In this document: piece after piece, positions 35,268 to 44,041 of the stretch
Numbering within the stretch: the first letter of the stretch is position 1
Layout of the letters: every line of letters begins with the position of its first letter
From: DASVRA01 sp036388855
GTDB lineage: Bacteria; Pseudomonadota; Alphaproteobacteria; Caulobacterales; Caulobacteraceae
Direction: 5' to 3'
NCBI GenBank assembly: GCA_036388855.1
Contig: DASVRA010000035.1
Span: forward strand, 124,001 to 188,000
Length of the DNA: 64,000 nt
Translations under genes and position numbers: made by a program
Notes under the pieces: generated by a model
What the model was told of the DNA's origin: nothing
Seen by the model: only the letters and a program-made list of their open reading frames with translations
Database searches by the model: none

Positions 35268-36599
35268 GTGGGACGCTTCGTCTTCAAGCTGCCGGACGTC
35301 GGCGAAGGCTCCGCCGAGGCCGAGGTCACCGCCTGGCACGTCAAGGTCGGCGACACGGTCTCCGAAGACCAGCCGCTGGTCGACGTGATGACCGAGAAGG
35401 CCACGGTCGAACTGACCGCCCCGGTCGCCGGCAAGGTGCTTGAGCTAAACGGCGAGCTCGGCCAAATGGCCGCCGTCGGCTCGCCCATCGTGGTGCTGGA
35501 GGTCGAAGGCGCCGGCAACGCTGCCGAGGCCGCAGCTCCCACGCCGGTGAAGGTGACGACGGAGGTCGCGCCGACCGAAAAGCCGAAAGCCGAACCCGCC
35601 CCCGCTCCCAAAGCCGAACCCAAGCCCGCCCTAAAAGCGGAGACCGCCGCCGTCCCCTCCGGCCGCGCCCCGGATGGCGGTGGCGGCCTCGCCCCCGCCT
35701 TCACCACCCGCACTGAAGGCGAGCGCCCGCTCGCCTCCCCCGCCGTGCGCAAGCGCGCGCACGAACTCGGCATCGAGCTCCAGTTCGTCCCCGGCTCCGG
35801 CCCCGCCGGCCGCATCGCCCACGAGGACCTCGACGCCTACGTCGCCTCGGGCGGACGCGCCGGCGCCACCGCCGTCACCGGCGCCCGCTACCTCCGTAAG
35901 GAAGGCGTCGAGGAGATGCGTGTCATCGGCCTGCGCCGCCGCATCGCCGAGAAGATGTCGGACTCCAAGCGCCGCATCCCCCACTTCGGCTACGTGGAGG
36001 AGGTGGACGTCACCGCGCTGGAGGAACTTCGCGCCCACCTGAATGCTGCGCGCCGCCCCGACCAGCCCAAGCTGACCCTGCTCCCCTTCATCATGCGCGC
36101 GATGGCCCGCGTGCTGCCGTCCTACCCCCAGATCAACGCCCGCTACGACGACGAGGCCGGCGTGGTCGCCCGCCACCAGGCCATCCACATCGGCATGGCC
36201 ACCCAGACCGCCAACGGCCTGATCGTCCCGGTGATCCGCCACGCCGAGGCGCGCGACCTCTACGACCTGGCCGGCGAGATCGCCCGCCTGGCCCAGGCCA
36301 CCCGCGACGGCACGGCCGGCAAGGACGAACTCTCCGGCTCCACCATCACCTTAACCAGCCTGGGCCCGCTGGGCGGCGTCTCCCATTTCCCGGTGATCAA
36401 CCACCCCGAGGTCGGCATCATCGGCCCCAACAAGATCATCGAGAAGCCGGTGGTGAAGGACGGCCAGGTGGTGGTCCGCAAGATGATGAACCTCTCCTCC
36501 GCCTTCGACCACCGCGTCGTCGACGGCTGGGACGCCGCGGAATTCATCCAGAAGCTCAAGCTCATGCTGGAACACCCGGCGACGGTGTTCATGGATTAG
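35268..36599 (+). CDS. Branched-chain 2-oxoacid dehydrogenase E2 (dihydrolipoamide acyltransferase)
   Basis: 443 aa. Lipoyl domain (about 1-78, lipoyl Lys in VMTEKATVEL), Pro/Ala/Lys linker, E1/E3-binding domain (ASPAVRKRAHELGIELQ, about 155-190) and catalytic acyltransferase domain (about 215-443) with the active-site FDHRVVDGWDAAEF. GTG start 35268 with GGAGGG upstream. Between this stop and lpd lies the 455-bp GIY-YIG element. Confidence 0.95.
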   Translation: MGRFVFKLPDVGEGSAEAEVTAWHVKVGDTVSEDQPLVDVMTEKATVELTAPVAGKVLELNGELGQMAAVGSPIVVLEVEGAGNAAEAAAPTPVKVTTEVAPTEKPKAEPAPAPKAEPKPALKAETAAVPSGRAPDGGGGLAPAFTTRTEGERPLASPAVRKRAHELGIELQFVPGSGPAGRIAHEDLDAYVASGGRAGATAVTGARYLRKEGVEEMRVIGLRRRIAEKMSDSKRRIPHFGYVEEVDVTALEELRAHLNAARRPDQPKLTLLPFIMRAMARVLPSYPQINARYDDEAGVVARHQAIHIGMATQTANGLIVPVIRHAEARDLYDLAGEIARLAQATRDGTAGKDELSGSTITLTSLGPLGGVSHFPVINHPEVGIIGPNKIIEKPVVKDGQVVVRKMMNLSSAFDHRVVDGWDAAEFIQKLKLMLEHPATVFMD

Positions 36600-36627
36600 A
36601 GTCTTGATCTCCAGGCCATCCCCACCC

Positions 36628-36668
36628 CCTACCGCTCATCCCCGCGAAAGCGGGGACCCAGGCTTTTT
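36628..36668 (+). repeat. Palindromic repeat copy A (left end of GIY-YIG element)
   Basis: Begins cctaccgctcat, then the hairpin ccccgc-gaaa-gcgggg with a GNRA-type loop, then acccaggcttttt. Exact inverted match to 37042-37082. The hairpin followed at some distance by a T-run could also act as a transcription terminator for bkd. Confidence 0.9.
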
Positions 36669-36678
36669 CTGAAGCCCG

Positions 36679-37074
36679 GTGAGCTTCTGGACCTACATCG
36701 TCGCCAGCCAGAGGAACGGCACGCTCTATGTCGGCAGCACGAACAACCTGCCGAACCGCATCCAGCAGCACCGGGAGAAGGCGTTCGACGGGTTCACGGC
36801 CAGACACGGCATAAACCTGCTCGTCTGGTACGAGGAGCACCCCACTCGGGAGGACGCGTTCCTGCGCGAGCGGCGGATCAAGAAGTGGAACCGGCCGTGG
36901 AAGCTGGAGCTGATTGAGCGGTTCAATCCCGGATGGCGGGACCTGTTCGATGAGTTCACCGGCACGACCAGCGATCCGGCAGGGGAGGCAGCGAGGTTTG
37001 TCGCCGGGTTGAGGGCCGCGGCTGCTTCTGACAACCAACAAAAAAAGCCTGGGTCCCCGCTTTCGCGGGGATGA
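36679..37074 (+). CDS. GIY-YIG family nuclease (COG2827/URI-domain type)
   Basis: 131 aa, domain in residues 1-85: TYIVASQRNGTLYVGSTNNL holds the GIY-like (YIV) and YIG-like (YVG) strands, followed by the catalytic-type Arg/His in NRIQQHR and the Glu region REDAFLRERRIKKW. Single-domain proteins of this sort are predicted endonucleases. GTG start 36679 with a weak SD. The last ten residues (KKPGSPLSRG) and the stop are encoded by the right-hand palindromic repeat. The nuclease may act on its own repeat, by analogy to REP-associated transposases; this is inference. Confidence 0.9.
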   Translation: MSFWTYIVASQRNGTLYVGSTNNLPNRIQQHREKAFDGFTARHGINLLVWYEEHPTREDAFLRERRIKKWNRPWKLELIERFNPGWRDLFDEFTGTTSDPAGEAARFVAGLRAAAASDNQQKKPGSPLSRG

Positions 37075-37082
37075 GCGGTAGG
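37042..37082 (-). repeat. Palindromic repeat copy B (right end of GIY-YIG element)
   Basis: Inverted exact copy of 36628-36668. It encodes the C-terminus and TGA (37072-37074) of the nuclease, and its outer end (agg, 37080-37082) forms part of the GGAGG Shine-Dalgarno of lpd. Confidence 0.9.
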
Positions 37083-37092
37083 AGGGGTGGCT

Positions 37093-38493
37093 GTGGCTCA
37101 GCAGATAAAGACCAAGGTTCTCATCGTCGGTGGCGGCATGGGCGGCTATGTTTGCGCCATCCGGCTGGGCCAGCTTGGGATCGAGCACACCCTGGTGGAG
37201 GCGGACCGGCTGGGGGGCACCTGCCTGATCCGGGGCTGCATCCCCTCCAAGGCGATGATCCACGCCGCGACCAAGTTCGAAACCGTGGCCAAGGCGGCGG
37301 ACGGCGGGACGCTCGGCATCACCGCCGCGCAGCCCGCGATCGACCTCGCCAAGACCGTCGCCTGGAAGGACGGGGTGGTGGCCAAGCTGAACGGCGGGGT
37401 GACCGGCCTGCTCAAGCGCGCCAAGACGCGGGTGCTGCACGGCTGGGCCAGCTTCACCGACGCCAAGACCGCCACGGTGAAGACCGCCGACGGCGAGGTC
37501 ACCGTCCAGGCCGAAACCGTGGTGCTGGCCCAGGGCTCGCTCCCGGTGGAGCTGCCGTTCCTGCCCTTCGGCGGCCGGGTGATCTCCTCCACCGAGGCGC
37601 TGGACCTGCGGGAGGTCCCCCGGCACCTCGTGGTGGTCGGCGCCGGCTACATCGGCCTGGAGCTCGGCATCGCCTTCCGCAAGTTGGGCGCCGAGGTCAC
37701 CGTGGTTGAGGCCCTAGACCGCATCCTGCCGCTCTACGACAAGGCGCTCACCGACCCGGTGCGCAAGTGGCTGGAAAAGCATGGCGTCGCCCTGCACCTC
37801 GGCGCCAAGGCCAAGGGCATGAGCGCGAACGGCGAGGCGCTGCTGATCGACGACAAAGGCGGCCAGGAACTCTCCCTGCCCGCCGACCGGGTGCTGGTCA
37901 CCGTCGGCCGCAAGCCCGCCACCGAGGGCTGGGGCCTGGAAAACATGGCCGTCGACATGGACGGCCGCTTCGTCAAGGTCGACGACCGCTGCCGCACTTC
38001 GATGAGCGGCGTCTACGCCGTGGGCGACCTCGTCGGCGAGCCGATGCTGGCGCACAAGTCCGCCGCGCAAGGCGAGATGGTCGCCGAGATCATCGCCGGC
38101 CACGACCGCCGCTTCGACCCGGTCACCGTCGCCGCCGTCTGTTTCACCGAGCCCGAGGTGGTCTCCGCCGGCCTGCTCCCCTCCGACGTGGAAGGCCGCG
38201 ACGACGTGCTCACCGCCGTCTTCCCCCTCCAGGCCATCGGCCGCGCCCTCGCCATCGAAGCCGGCGACGACGGAGGCTTCTGCCGCGTGATCGCCCGCAA
38301 GGACGACCACCGCCTGCTGGGCGTCCAGGCCGTCGGCCAGCACGTCTCCGAACTCTCCAACGAGTTCGCCCTGGCCCTGGAGATGGGCGCGGTGCTGGAA
38401 GACATCCAGGGCGTCATCCACGTCCACCCGACGCTGGGCGAAAGCTTCCACGAGGCGGTGCTGCGGGCGCTCGGCCATCCCATTCACATCTAA
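37093..38493 (+). CDS. lpd: Dihydrolipoyl dehydrogenase (E3 of the bkd complex)
   Basis: 466 aa. FAD-binding VLIVGGGMGGYVCAIR, redox-active disulfide GGTCLIRGCIPSKAM, NAD-binding VVVGAGYIGLELGIAF and the C-terminal catalytic HVHPTLGESFHEAV (His-Glu). GTG 37093 fits GGAGG at 37081-37085 (7-base spacing); GTG 37087 would overlap the SD. Being directly behind BkdA/B/E2 it is the Lpd of that complex, now separated from them by the GIY-YIG element. Convergent with ggt. Confidence 0.94.
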   Translation: MAQQIKTKVLIVGGGMGGYVCAIRLGQLGIEHTLVEADRLGGTCLIRGCIPSKAMIHAATKFETVAKAADGGTLGITAAQPAIDLAKTVAWKDGVVAKLNGGVTGLLKRAKTRVLHGWASFTDAKTATVKTADGEVTVQAETVVLAQGSLPVELPFLPFGGRVISSTEALDLREVPRHLVVVGAGYIGLELGIAFRKLGAEVTVVEALDRILPLYDKALTDPVRKWLEKHGVALHLGAKAKGMSANGEALLIDDKGGQELSLPADRVLVTVGRKPATEGWGLENMAVDMDGRFVKVDDRCRTSMSGVYAVGDLVGEPMLAHKSAAQGEMVAEIIAGHDRRFDPVTVAAVCFTEPEVVSAGLLPSDVEGRDDVLTAVFPLQAIGRALAIEAGDDGGFCRVIARKDDHRLLGVQAVGQHVSELSNEFALALEMGAVLEDIQGVIHVHPTLGESFHEAVLRALGHPIHI

Positions 38494-38500
38494 ATGATCG

Positions 38501-40315
38501 TCAGTAGGCCAGCGCCACCCCGTCCTTGCGCATCTCGGTCGCCGCTGCATACGCCTGCGGCCCCCGCTCGATCGCTTGGTAGCCGCCGAACCCGCCGTCC
38601 GAGGCGCCGAGCTTCCACCCCAGCGCCGCCAGCCCCCGCTTTGTCGCCTCCGGCACGCCCGTCTCTAGCCGCAGCACCCCCGTCCCTTCCGCCGGCTCTC
38701 CGGTAGGCTCGCTCGAGCCCTCGTGGTGCCAGCGCGGCGAGTCGCCCGCCTCCTGCAAACCTAGCCTGTAATCCACCATGTTGACGATGATCTGCGCCTG
38801 CCCCTGCGGCTGCATGTCTCCGCCCATCACCCCGAACGACAGCCACGGCCGCCCGTCCTTCACCGCGAAGCCGGGGATGATGGTCTGGAACGGCCGCTTG
38901 CCCGGCGCATAGGTGTTCGGCCGCCCAGGCGCGAGGTCGTAGAGCTCGCCCCGGTCCTGGAACATGAACCCCAGCCCGTCCGCCACCAGCCCCGAGCCCA
39001 TGCCGCGATAGTTCGACTGGATGATCGACACCATCATCCCGTCCTTGTCGGCGGTGGTGAAATAGGTGGTGTCCCCCCGGCTCGGCGCCTCGCTTGGCCG
39101 GATGGTCTGGATGATCCTGTCCGGCCGGATCAGCCCCGCCCGCTCGCGCGCGTAACGCTTGGAGTTCAGGAACTTCACCGGAATGTCCGTGAACGCCGGA
39201 TCGGCGAACCACCGCGCCCGGTCCTCGAACGCCAGCCGCTTGGCCTCAGCCTGGTGGTGCAGGCTCTGCACGGACTGGAACCCCATCCGCTTCAGGTCGA
39301 AGTTTTCCAGAATGTTCAGGATCTGCAGCGTCGACAGCCCCTGGGTGTTCGGCCCCAGCTGGTAGACATCCACGCCCCGATACGGGGACCGCAACGGCTC
39401 CACCCACTCCGACCGGTGCGCCGCCAGGTCCGCCCGCGTCATCCACCCCCCGATCCGGCGGAAGTAGCGCTCGATCACGTCCGCGATCGGCCCGTCGTAG
39501 AAGGCGTCCCGCCCGCCCTCGGCGATCATCGACAGCGTTCGCGCCAGGTCGGGATTGCGGAACACCTCTCCTTCCTGGGGCGCCCGCCCCCCCGGCGCAT
39601 AAGTGCGCAGCGCGTTGCCCGTCTCCTCGACCCGCGACCCTTTAGCCGTGAACCGTTCCAGGTTCCGCCCCCAGTACCAGGCGATGGTCTGCGGCACGGG
39701 CGTGCCCCGCCGCGCCAACTCGATCGCCGGCCCGAACAGGTCGCGCCACGGCAGCCGTCCGTAGCGCCGGTGCATCGTCCACCAGCCGTCCACCGTCCCC
39801 GGCACGGTCACCGCCGTCGCCCCATAGCGCCAGATCCGCCCCTCCACCGCGCGGCTCCGCTGCATCTCCAGCGTCAGCGCCCGCGGCGAACGCCCCGACC
39901 CGTTCAGCCCCACCACCTTCCCCGCCTTCGGGTCCCAGAGCAGCACGAACACGTCCCCGCCGACGCCGTTGGCCGTCGGCTCCAGCAGCCCCAGGCAAGC
40001 ATTGGCCGCGATCGCCGCGTCCACCGCCGAACCTCCCGCCTTCAGCGTCTCGATCGCCGTCAGCGTCGCCAGCGGATGCGCGGTGGCCGCCGCGCCGGAT
40101 ACCCCCAGCGCCGGTGATCTCGTGGCGAAGTTCGCGCCCGTGATCCGGTCCCCCGCCTGCACATCGGTGCGCCGCCGGTTCGGAGTATCGGCCGGCGCCG
40201 GCGCGTTCTCCGTAGGCTTCGCCCGCCGAACCCCCGCGGGCGCTTGCGCCAGGGCGGCAGGGGCCGCGGCGGCGACCGCGGCGGGCAGGGTGGTAAGGAA
40301 GGTGCGGCGGCGCAT
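38501..40315 (-). CDS. ggt: Gamma-glutamyltransferase
   Basis: 604 aa Ntn-hydrolase. Tat-like leader MRRRTFLTTLP (RRxFL), then TAHPLATLTAIETLKAGGSAVDAAI and NGVGGDVFVLLWD. The autocatalytic Thr starts the small subunit in GDTTYFTTADKDG, with SNYRGMGSGLV after it. The C-terminal VMGGDMQPQGQAQIIVNMVD is family-typical. Periplasmic; cleaves or transfers the gamma-glutamyl group of glutathione and related peptides. Confidence 0.93.
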   Translation of the reverse strand: MRRRTFLTTLPAAVAAAAPAALAQAPAGVRRAKPTENAPAPADTPNRRRTDVQAGDRITGANFATRSPALGVSGAAATAHPLATLTAIETLKAGGSAVDAAIAANACLGLLEPTANGVGGDVFVLLWDPKAGKVVGLNGSGRSPRALTLEMQRSRAVEGRIWRYGATAVTVPGTVDGWWTMHRRYGRLPWRDLFGPAIELARRGTPVPQTIAWYWGRNLERFTAKGSRVEETGNALRTYAPGGRAPQEGEVFRNPDLARTLSMIAEGGRDAFYDGPIADVIERYFRRIGGWMTRADLAAHRSEWVEPLRSPYRGVDVYQLGPNTQGLSTLQILNILENFDLKRMGFQSVQSLHHQAEAKRLAFEDRARWFADPAFTDIPVKFLNSKRYARERAGLIRPDRIIQTIRPSEAPSRGDTTYFTTADKDGMMVSIIQSNYRGMGSGLVADGLGFMFQDRGELYDLAPGRPNTYAPGKRPFQTIIPGFAVKDGRPWLSFGVMGGDMQPQGQAQIIVNMVDYRLGLQEAGDSPRWHHEGSSEPTGEPAEGTGVLRLETGVPEATKRGLAALGWKLGASDGGFGGYQAIERGPQAYAAATEMRKDGVALAY

Positions 40316-40410
40316 GGCGAACCTCGGCGAGTGGAGCCGCCTTATAGGATCATTGGCGAGGCCGCATGAAGCGGAGCGGCAGACGCTCGGCTAGCCAACT
40401 AGGCCTCCCC

Positions 40411-42855
40411 CTAAACATCCACCTCCGCGTCCAGCGCGTTCTCCTGGATGAACTCACGCCGCGGCTCGACCAGGTCGCCCATCAGGCGGGTGAACATGTC
40501 GTCGGCGTCGTCGGCGTGGTGGACCTTGACCTGGAGCAGGGTGCGGGCCTCGGCGTCGAGCGTGGTCTCCCAGAGCTGGCCGGGGTTCATCTCGCCCAGG
40601 CCCTTGTAGCGCTGGATCGACAGGCCCTTGCGCCCGGCCTCCAGCACCGCGGCCACCAGGTCGAGCGGGCCGCGCACCGTGGTGGAGCGGTCCTTGCGGG
40701 TGAAGCTGGCCGGCGCCGCGAAGGCCTCGGCCAGGGCCTGGGCGCGTTCGGCCAGGCGCCGGGCGTCGAGCGCGTGCAGCAGGGTCTCGTCCAGCACGAT
40801 GCGCTCGGTCACGCCCCGGCGCACGCGCGAGAACACGAAGCCGCCGACCGCGGCCTCTCCGGCCTCGGCGGTCCAGGGGCCGTCGCCCTCCTCGGCGTAG
40901 AGGTCCATGCGGCGGGCGGCGGCGGCCGGGTCGGGGGCCTCGCCCATCAGGCCGGCGATCGCCGCCTGCTCGATGGCGAAGGCCGGGGCGCGGGCGGCCA
41001 GGCGCTCGACGTGGGCCTTGGCGGTGCGGGCGCGGTGGACCAGTTCGGTCAGGTCGCGGCCGGAGATCTGCTCGCCCGAGGACAGGCGCAGGACCGCGCC
41101 GTCGACGCCCTCCTCGATCAGGAAGGCGTCCATCTCGGATTCGTCCTTCAGGTAGCGCGAGGACTTGCCCTTGGCCGCCTTATAGAGCGGCGGCTGGGCG
41201 ATGTAGAGATAGCCGCGCTCGATCAGCTCGGGCATCTGCCGATAGAAAAACGTCAGCAACAGCGTCCTGATGTGCGCCCCGTCGACGTCCGCGTCGGTCA
41301 TGATGATGATCTTGTGGTAGCGCAGCTTGTCGGGATTGAATTCGTCCCGCCCGATGCCGGCGCCCAGCGCGATGATCAGCGTGCCGATCTGTTCGGACGT
41401 GAGCATCCGCTCGGGGCGGACCCGCTCGATGTTGAGGATCTTGCCCCGGAGCGGCAGGATCGCCTGGTTCTCGCGGTTCCTCGCCTGCTTGGCCGAGCCG
41501 CCGGCGCTGTCGCCCTCGACGATGAACAGCTCCGACTTGGCCGGATCGCGCTCCTGACAGTCGGCGAGCTTGCCGGGCAGCGAGGATATGTCGAGCGGCG
41601 ACTTGCGCCGCGACAGCTCCCGCGCCTTCCGCGCCGCCTCCCGCGCCGCCGCCGCTTCGGCGATCTTCCCGACAATGGCGCGAGCCTCCGCCGGGTTCTC
41701 CTCGAACCAAGTCGCCAGCCCCTCCTGCACCAGCCCCTCGACCGCCGGGCGCACCTCCGAGGACACCAGCTTGTCTTTTGTTTGAGAGCTAAACTTCGGG
41801 TCCGGCACCTTCACTGAAAGCACGCACGTCAGCCCCTCGCGCGCGTCCTCGCCGCTGACCGCCACCTTCTCCCGCTTCGCCGCCCCCGAACTCTCAGCGT
41901 AGCCGGTGATCACCCGCGTCAGCGCCGAGCGGAACGCCGACAGGTGCGTGCCCCCATCCCGCTGCGGGATGTTGTTGGTGAAGCACAGCATGTTCTCGTG
42001 GTACCCGTCGTTCCACCACAGCGAGAGGTCGATCTCGACCTTCTCCCGCCGGCCGCGGATCACGATCGGCGCCTTGATCAGCGCGGTCTTGGCCTTGTCC
42101 AGGTGGCGCACGAACGCCTCGATCCCGCCCTCGTAGTGCAGGATCTCCTCGAACGGCTCGGCGCCCCTGAGGTCGCGGAAGCGGATGGTCACGCCGGAGT
42201 TCAGGAACGCCAACTCCCGCAACCGGTGCTCCAGCGTCTTACGGTCGAATTCGATGTGGGCGAAGGTTTCCAGCGACGGCAGGAACGTCACCTTCGTCCC
42301 GGTCAGGAACTCGCCGTTCTCCCGCTTGGGCGCCGGCCCCGTCACCGCCAGCGGCGTGACCGGGTCCCCTCGCTTGAAGGTCATCTCGTGCGCCATGCCG
42401 CCGCGCCAGACGGTCAGATTCAGCCAGTCCGACAGCGCGTTGACCACGCTCACGCCCACCCCGTGCAGGCCGCCAGAGACCTTGTAGGAGTTCTGGTCGA
42501 ACTTCCCGCCGGCGTGCAGCTGGGTCATGATCACTTCGGCGGCGCTGACCCCTTCGCCCTCGTGGATGTCAGTTGGAATCCCGCGCCCATCGTCGGTGAC
42601 GGTGGCGGACCCGTCCGCCTCCAGCACCACCTCGACCCGCGACGCATACCCCGCCAGCGCCTCGTCGATGGCGTTGTCCACTACCTCGTAGACCATGTGG
42701 TGCAGGCCCGACCCGTCGTCGGTGTCGCCGATGTACATCCCCGGCCGCTTGCGCACGGCATCCAGGCCCTTGAGCACCTTGATGGACTCGGCGCCGTAGT
42801 CATCGCCGTTCAGCTCGCGGGCCGCGCCGTCGTCGGAGTGGGTTTCGTCAGTCAT
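40411..42855 (-). CDS. gyrB: DNA gyrase subunit B
   Basis: 814 aa. GHKL ATPase domain (YGAESIKVLKGLDAVRKRPG, VDNAIDEALAGY, TDDGRGIPTDIH), transducer, TOPRIM (EGDSAGGSAKQARNRENQAI, then TDADVDGAHIRTLLLTFFYR) and the C-terminal QRYKGLGEMNPGQLWETT. ATG 42855 overlaps the recF stop as ATGA. Gene order recF-gyrB as in many bacteria, though without dnaA/dnaN here. Confidence 0.97.
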   Translation of the reverse strand: MTDETHSDDGAARELNGDDYGAESIKVLKGLDAVRKRPGMYIGDTDDGSGLHHMVYEVVDNAIDEALAGYASRVEVVLEADGSATVTDDGRGIPTDIHEGEGVSAAEVIMTQLHAGGKFDQNSYKVSGGLHGVGVSVVNALSDWLNLTVWRGGMAHEMTFKRGDPVTPLAVTGPAPKRENGEFLTGTKVTFLPSLETFAHIEFDRKTLEHRLRELAFLNSGVTIRFRDLRGAEPFEEILHYEGGIEAFVRHLDKAKTALIKAPIVIRGRREKVEIDLSLWWNDGYHENMLCFTNNIPQRDGGTHLSAFRSALTRVITGYAESSGAAKREKVAVSGEDAREGLTCVLSVKVPDPKFSSQTKDKLVSSEVRPAVEGLVQEGLATWFEENPAEARAIVGKIAEAAAAREAARKARELSRRKSPLDISSLPGKLADCQERDPAKSELFIVEGDSAGGSAKQARNRENQAILPLRGKILNIERVRPERMLTSEQIGTLIIALGAGIGRDEFNPDKLRYHKIIIMTDADVDGAHIRTLLLTFFYRQMPELIERGYLYIAQPPLYKAAKGKSSRYLKDESEMDAFLIEEGVDGAVLRLSSGEQISGRDLTELVHRARTAKAHVERLAARAPAFAIEQAAIAGLMGEAPDPAAAARRMDLYAEEGDGPWTAEAGEAAVGGFVFSRVRRGVTERIVLDETLLHALDARRLAERAQALAEAFAAPASFTRKDRSTTVRGPLDLVAAVLEAGRKGLSIQRYKGLGEMNPGQLWETTLDAEARTLLQVKVHHADDADDMFTRLMGDLVEPRREFIQENALDAEVDV

Positions 42856-44000
42856 TCAGCGTCCATGGTTTGCAGCCGGCCCGCTTCGACGCGGACGCCG
42901 AGCGCCCGCCCCTTCAGGCCGGAAAACAGCGCCTCCTCCACACCGGTGAGGAAGGCCTGGAGGCCAAGCGCCTCCAGTTCGTCGAAGAGCCCCGCTCGCC
43001 GTTCGGCGTCGAGATGCGCGGCCACCTCGTCCAGCAACAATATAGGGTTTGGCGATGATTCTGCACGTGAAAGCCGCGCCGCCTGGGCCAGCACCAGGTT
43101 GAGGATCAACGCCTTCTGCTCGCCGGTGGAGCATTCAGCGGCGGGGCGGTCCTTGTCGGCATGAACAACCATGAGGTCGCCCCGGTGCGGACCGGCCAGA
43201 GCCCGTCCGGCAGCCGCGTCACGGCCGCGCGAGTCGGCCAGCGCCCGGGCCAGCCGGGCTTCGACATCCCCTAGGTCCGCCCCCTCCGCTGTAAGCCGTT
43301 CCCATTCTCCCGACAGTGAAAGTCGCGCCCGGGGAAACGGCCGGTCGGTCCGGGAGTCGATCTCTACCTGCAGCGCCGCGACCGCCCGCGCCCGCGCCTC
43401 CGCCATGGCGGCTCCGGCCTCAGCGGCCTGTACCTCAAGCGCGGTGAGCCACGCTGGGTCCGGCGCCGCCTCATCGCAGAGCAGCCGCATGCGCTCCCGC
43501 ATGGCTTTTTCGTAGGCGGCGACGCGTGGGGCATGGGCGCTCTCGCCGGCGAACACCAACCGATCGAGGAAACGCCGCCGCTCGGTGGAGCCCTCAAGGA
43601 ACAGCCGGTCCTGCGCCGGCGTCAGCCACACCAGCCGCAGGTGTTCGGCCAAGCGTCCCGGCGGCGCCGCCTCGCCATCGACGCGGACGATGCGCCGCGC
43701 CGCGCCCGGCGCTTCCGTGCCGGTGCCGATGCGCGTTTCGCCTCCCCCAGCGTGCACAGAGACCGAGATGCTCCAGGCCCGTCCCGCCGCCTCGCCCGGT
43801 GCGCGGCGCCCGAGTTCGCCAACCGACGCCCCGCGCAGCCCCTTGCCGGGCGAAAGCAGCGACACCGCTTCCAGCAGGTTGGTCTTACCGGCCCCATTCG
43901 GCCCATGGAGGAACACGGTGCGAGCCTCGCACGCGAGCTCCGCCCGCTCGTAGGAGCGGAAGTCGGACAGTGCGATCGAGTGCAGGCGAACCTGAGCCAT
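42852..44000 (-). CDS. recF: DNA replication and repair protein RecF
   Basis: 382 aa SMC-like ATPase for RecFOR gap repair: Walker A LHGPNGAGKTNLLEAVSLLS, signature and Walker B in CSTGEQKALILNLVLAQA and ILLLDEVAAHLDAERR. ATG 44000 is preferred; an in-frame TTG at 44015 would read into palindromic repeat F (44006-44040). Coupled to gyrB by a 4-base overlap. Confidence 0.95.
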   Translation of the reverse strand: MAQVRLHSIALSDFRSYERAELACEARTVFLHGPNGAGKTNLLEAVSLLSPGKGLRGASVGELGRRAPGEAAGRAWSISVSVHAGGGETRIGTGTEAPGAARRIVRVDGEAAPPGRLAEHLRLVWLTPAQDRLFLEGSTERRRFLDRLVFAGESAHAPRVAAYEKAMRERMRLLCDEAAPDPAWLTALEVQAAEAGAAMAEARARAVAALQVEIDSRTDRPFPRARLSLSGEWERLTAEGADLGDVEARLARALADSRGRDAAAGRALAGPHRGDLMVVHADKDRPAAECSTGEQKALILNLVLAQAARLSRAESSPNPILLLDEVAAHLDAERRAGLFDELEALGLQAFLTGVEEALFSGLKGRALGVRVEAGRLQTMDAE

Positions 44001-44005
44001 CCCTC

Positions 44006-44040
44006 TACCGCTCAACCCCAGGCCGGCGGGGGTGAGCGGG
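44006..44040. repeat. Degenerate palindromic repeat F
   Basis: taccgctcaacccc at one end and gcgggggtgagcggg at the other: the outer ends of the repeat family face each other with the inner hairpins lost. It fills the gap between the S9 peptidase stop and the recF start. Confidence 0.5.
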
Positions 44041-44041
44041 A

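Larger units (their letters stand above)
36628..37082 (+). mobile_element. GIY-YIG nuclease element with perfect 41-bp terminal inverted repeats
   Basis: A 455-bp unit: left repeat 36628-36668, GIY-YIG gene 36679-37074, right repeat 37042-37082. The two repeats are identical over 41 bp in inverted orientation and each contains the 16-base hairpin ccccgcgaaagcgggg. The coding region starts 10 bases inside the left repeat and ends within the right one. It interrupts an operon whose four genes are usually contiguous. I saw no target-site duplication. Similar repeats occur at five other places in the window. Confidence 0.7.

Noticed and set aside
36631..36668. Left repeat of the GIY-YIG element as simply a bkd terminator
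   Set aside because: The T-run begins 9 bases after the stem, and an identical inverted copy exists at the other end with five further related loci; a repeat family explains it better, though termination may still occur.
40366..41817. Long plus-strand frame opposite gyrB
   Set aside because: Antisense of a full-length GyrB; no recognisable domain.
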